A stretch of DNA of 8,160 nt, from contig JANQTR010000008.1 in assembly GCA_030731635.1 (NCBI GenBank), positions 1-8,160 of the forward strand. The letters run 5' to 3'. The position numbers were made by a program, and so were the translations under genes. The stretch comes from Erythrobacter sp. Lineage in GTDB: Bacteria; Pseudomonadota; Alphaproteobacteria; Sphingomonadales; Sphingomonadaceae. Positions 6,834-8,160 of the stretch are shown piece after piece; the first letter of the stretch is position 1, and each line of letters starts with the position of its first letter. Below the pieces are notes generated by a model. It was not told the DNA's origin. It worked only from the letters and a program-made list of their open reading frames with translations, and did no database searches.

Positions 6834-6835
6834 TG
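6831..6835 (+). promoter_or_regulatory. TGATG stop/start overlap
   Basis: The TGA of the flavin oxidoreductase (6831-6833) shares its A with ATG 6833 of the hydrolase. GGGGGA at 6824-6829 lies just upstream: 3 bases from this ATG and 9 from the alternative ATG at 6839. The arrangement suggests re-initiation and coupled translation of the two proteins. Confidence 0.6.
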
Positions 6836-7546
6836 GGCATGGCGGCGCGGGATGATAATGCTCCGCCGCCGCTTTCGCTCTGGCTCGCTGAACTGCCTAA
6901 TACACTGCCGATCATCCTCAGCCCGCTGCGCCGCGCCCGCCGGGTTGCGGCGGCAGCGGTTGGCGGCGGACGGCCGGTGCTGGTGTTCCCCGGCATCCTG
7001 TCGAGCGACAGTTCCACCGCGCTGCTGCGCCGCACGCTGGATCAGGCGGGCTATCATTCGCATCCATCACAGCTTGGATTTGTGACCGGGATCACGCCGG
7101 AAACCTTGGCCAAGGCGGAGGCGCGGCTTGGTGCGCTCGCCAAGGCAGAAGGGCGCAAGGTGGCGCTGCTTGGGTGGAGCCTTGGCGGTATTTACGGAAG
7201 GGTGTTGGCGCAGCGCCACCCAGATATGGTTGAATTGGTCATGACGTTGGGCACCCCTTTTTCAGGTGATCGCCGGGCCAACAATGCGTGGCGGGTGTAC
7301 GAGGCGCTCAACAATCACAAGGTCGATGCATCGCCGCTGCCCGATGATCCGTCGATCAAACCACCCGTACCGACAATTGCACTGTGGTCTCGGCGCGACG
7401 GGGTGATTGCACCCGCATCAGCGCGCGGTTTGCCGCATGAGCGTGATGCCGAGGTAGAAGTGCCGTTCCGACACTTTGCAATGGGATCAAGCCGTCCGGC
7501 GATCGCCCGGATTGTTCAAGAGCTGAACGCGCGGCTCTCCTGCTAA
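6833..7546 (+). CDS. Alpha/beta hydrolase (lipase/esterase-like)
   Basis: 237 residues from ATG 6833. Alpha/beta-hydrolase fold: an opening strand RPVLVFPGILSSD at 47-59 (oxyanion-side loop FPG), nucleophile elbow GWSLGG at 114-119 with Ser116, then LVMTLGTPFSGD at 135-146. The probable acid is Asp189 in LWSRRDGVI and the probable catalytic base His214 in FRHFAMG. Ser-Asp-His order and spacing fit, so the enzyme looks active. The HPDMVELVMTLGTPF wording resembles lipase-like hydrolases that act on acylated lipids or esters, but the substrate cannot be read from sequence. There is no signal peptide; the first 40 residues are polar and Pro/Arg-rich, so it is probably cytoplasmic. ATG 6839 (two codons later) has better ribosome-site spacing and is an equally plausible start. 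It overlaps the gene before it and probably ends the prfB-led operon. Its stop overlaps that of the converging dehydrogenase. Confidence 0.85.
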   Translation: MGMAARDDNAPPPLSLWLAELPNTLPIILSPLRRARRVAAAAVGGGRPVLVFPGILSSDSSTALLRRTLDQAGYHSHPSQLGFVTGITPETLAKAEARLGALAKAEGRKVALLGWSLGGIYGRVLAQRHPDMVELVMTLGTPFSGDRRANNAWRVYEALNNHKVDASPLPDDPSIKPPVPTIALWSRRDGVIAPASARGLPHERDAEVEVPFRHFAMGSSRPAIARIVQELNARLSC

Positions 7547-8160
7547 CCCCGCACCAGCGCCGTCAGCACCTGATCCGGCGGCCTGTGCCCGTCGGCCCAC
7601 ATGCGGATATTGGCGATCACCTTGTGGCCCGAATCCTCGCGGCCCTCGGCGGTGGCGCTGCCGATGTGGGGGAGGGTCATGACGTTGGGGTGCGCGATCA
7701 GGCGCGGGTCGACGTGCGGCTCGTCCGGGTAGACGTCCAGCCCTGCGCCAGCCAGATGCCCTGATTGCAGCGCCGCGATCAGCGCTTCTTGATCGATCAA
7801 TTCGCCGCGCGCGGTGTTGATGATGCTGCTGCCCGGCTTCATCAATGCGATCCGCCGCGCGTCTACCAGCCCGCGGTTATCCTCACTCAACGGGCAATGC
7901 AGCGTCAGGATATCAGCCTCGGCCATCAACGCATCGACGTCTGCCACGTAACGCGCGCCCAGCATCCGTTCGAGCGCTTCGGGCAGGGGCTTGCGATTAT
8001 AATAGGCGATTTCCAGCCCGAAAGCACGGGCGCGGTGGGCGACCGCCTGACCGATCCGCCCCATCCCGACGATGCCCAGCACCTTGCCCGCCAGCTTGCG
8101 TCCGAGCAGCCCTGAGGGCGCCCAGCCGGTCCACTCGCCGCGCCGCACCAGCCCTGTGCC
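7543..8160 (-). CDS. D-isomer-specific 2-hydroxyacid dehydrogenase (glyoxylate/hydroxypyruvate reductase-like), C-terminal part
   Basis: 205 codons are visible on the minus strand, stop TAG at 7543-7545; the N-terminal third (roughly 110-125 residues) lies beyond the right edge. The frame stays open to 8160, so the GTG at 8146-8148 is an internal Val codon, not a start. Visible motifs: the family WTGW segment, the NAD(P)-binding GKVLGIVGMGRIGQAVA with GxGxxG at visible residues 32-37, and the catalytic set Arg118 (NTARGELID), Glu147 (DVYPDEP) and His165 (LPHIGSAT). After strand 2 the sequence is YYNRKP with no acidic residue, which may favour NADP(H) over NAD(H); this is inference. The likely reaction is reduction of glyoxylate or hydroxypyruvate (or the reverse with D-glycerate) in the cytoplasm. 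All core catalytic residues are intact. It converges on the hydrolase gene with overlapping stops. Confidence 0.92.
   Translation of the reverse strand, partial: GTGLVRRGEWTGWAPSGLLGRKLAGKVLGIVGMGRIGQAVAHRARAFGLEIAYYNRKPLPEALERMLGARYVADVDALMAEADILTLHCPLSEDNRGLVDARRIALMKPGSSIINTARGELIDQEALIAALQSGHLAGAGLDVYPDEPHVDPRLIAHPNVMTLPHIGSATAEGREDSGHKVIANIRMWADGHRPPDQVLTALVRG

Noticed and set aside
8146..8148. GTG as start of the minus-strand dehydrogenase
   Set aside because: The frame continues open to the window edge and the family has about 110-125 more N-terminal residues, so the GTG is an internal Val codon.

Overview
This is a GC-rich, gene-dense chromosomal segment. Protein wording and gene order point to an alphaproteobacterium, most likely Sphingomonadales near Erythrobacter/Sphingomonas. 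The evidence is an AmiC-type amidase next to a PBP1A and then prfB, an order I recall as recurrent in alphaproteobacteria, together with sphingomonad-like sequence in the PBP1A and flavin-oxidoreductase genes. This assignment is inferred, not searched. I see no mobile elements, CRISPR arrays, tRNA or rRNA genes, and no gap between genes exceeds about 90 bases.

Left part (1-2796) is peptidoglycan metabolism. It holds the last 72 codons of an N-acetylmuramoyl-L-alanine amidase, then a complete bifunctional class A penicillin-binding protein (mrcA). A small exported PrxQ/BCP-type peroxiredoxin follows (2845-3387).

Middle part (3474-7546) is a tight same-strand run that looks like one operon: peptide chain release factor 2 (prfB, uninterrupted, without the programmed frameshift), a lipoprotein-type SAM methyltransferase (2-base gap), a nitronate monooxygenase-like flavoprotein with a C-terminal cysteine cluster (43-base gap), and an alpha/beta hydrolase (stop and start overlapping in TGATG).

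Right edge (7543-8160) carries the C-terminal two thirds of a D-2-hydroxyacid dehydrogenase on the minus strand. It converges on the hydrolase so tightly that the two stop codons overlap.

The window is mostly ordinary housekeeping sequence. I found no convincing new multi-gene system. The oddest elements are the methyltransferase fold carrying a lipobox, which puts a cytoplasmic-cofactor enzyme outside the membrane, and the cysteine cluster on the flavin oxidoreductase. The uncharacterised trio behind prfB is the place to look for undescribed biology.
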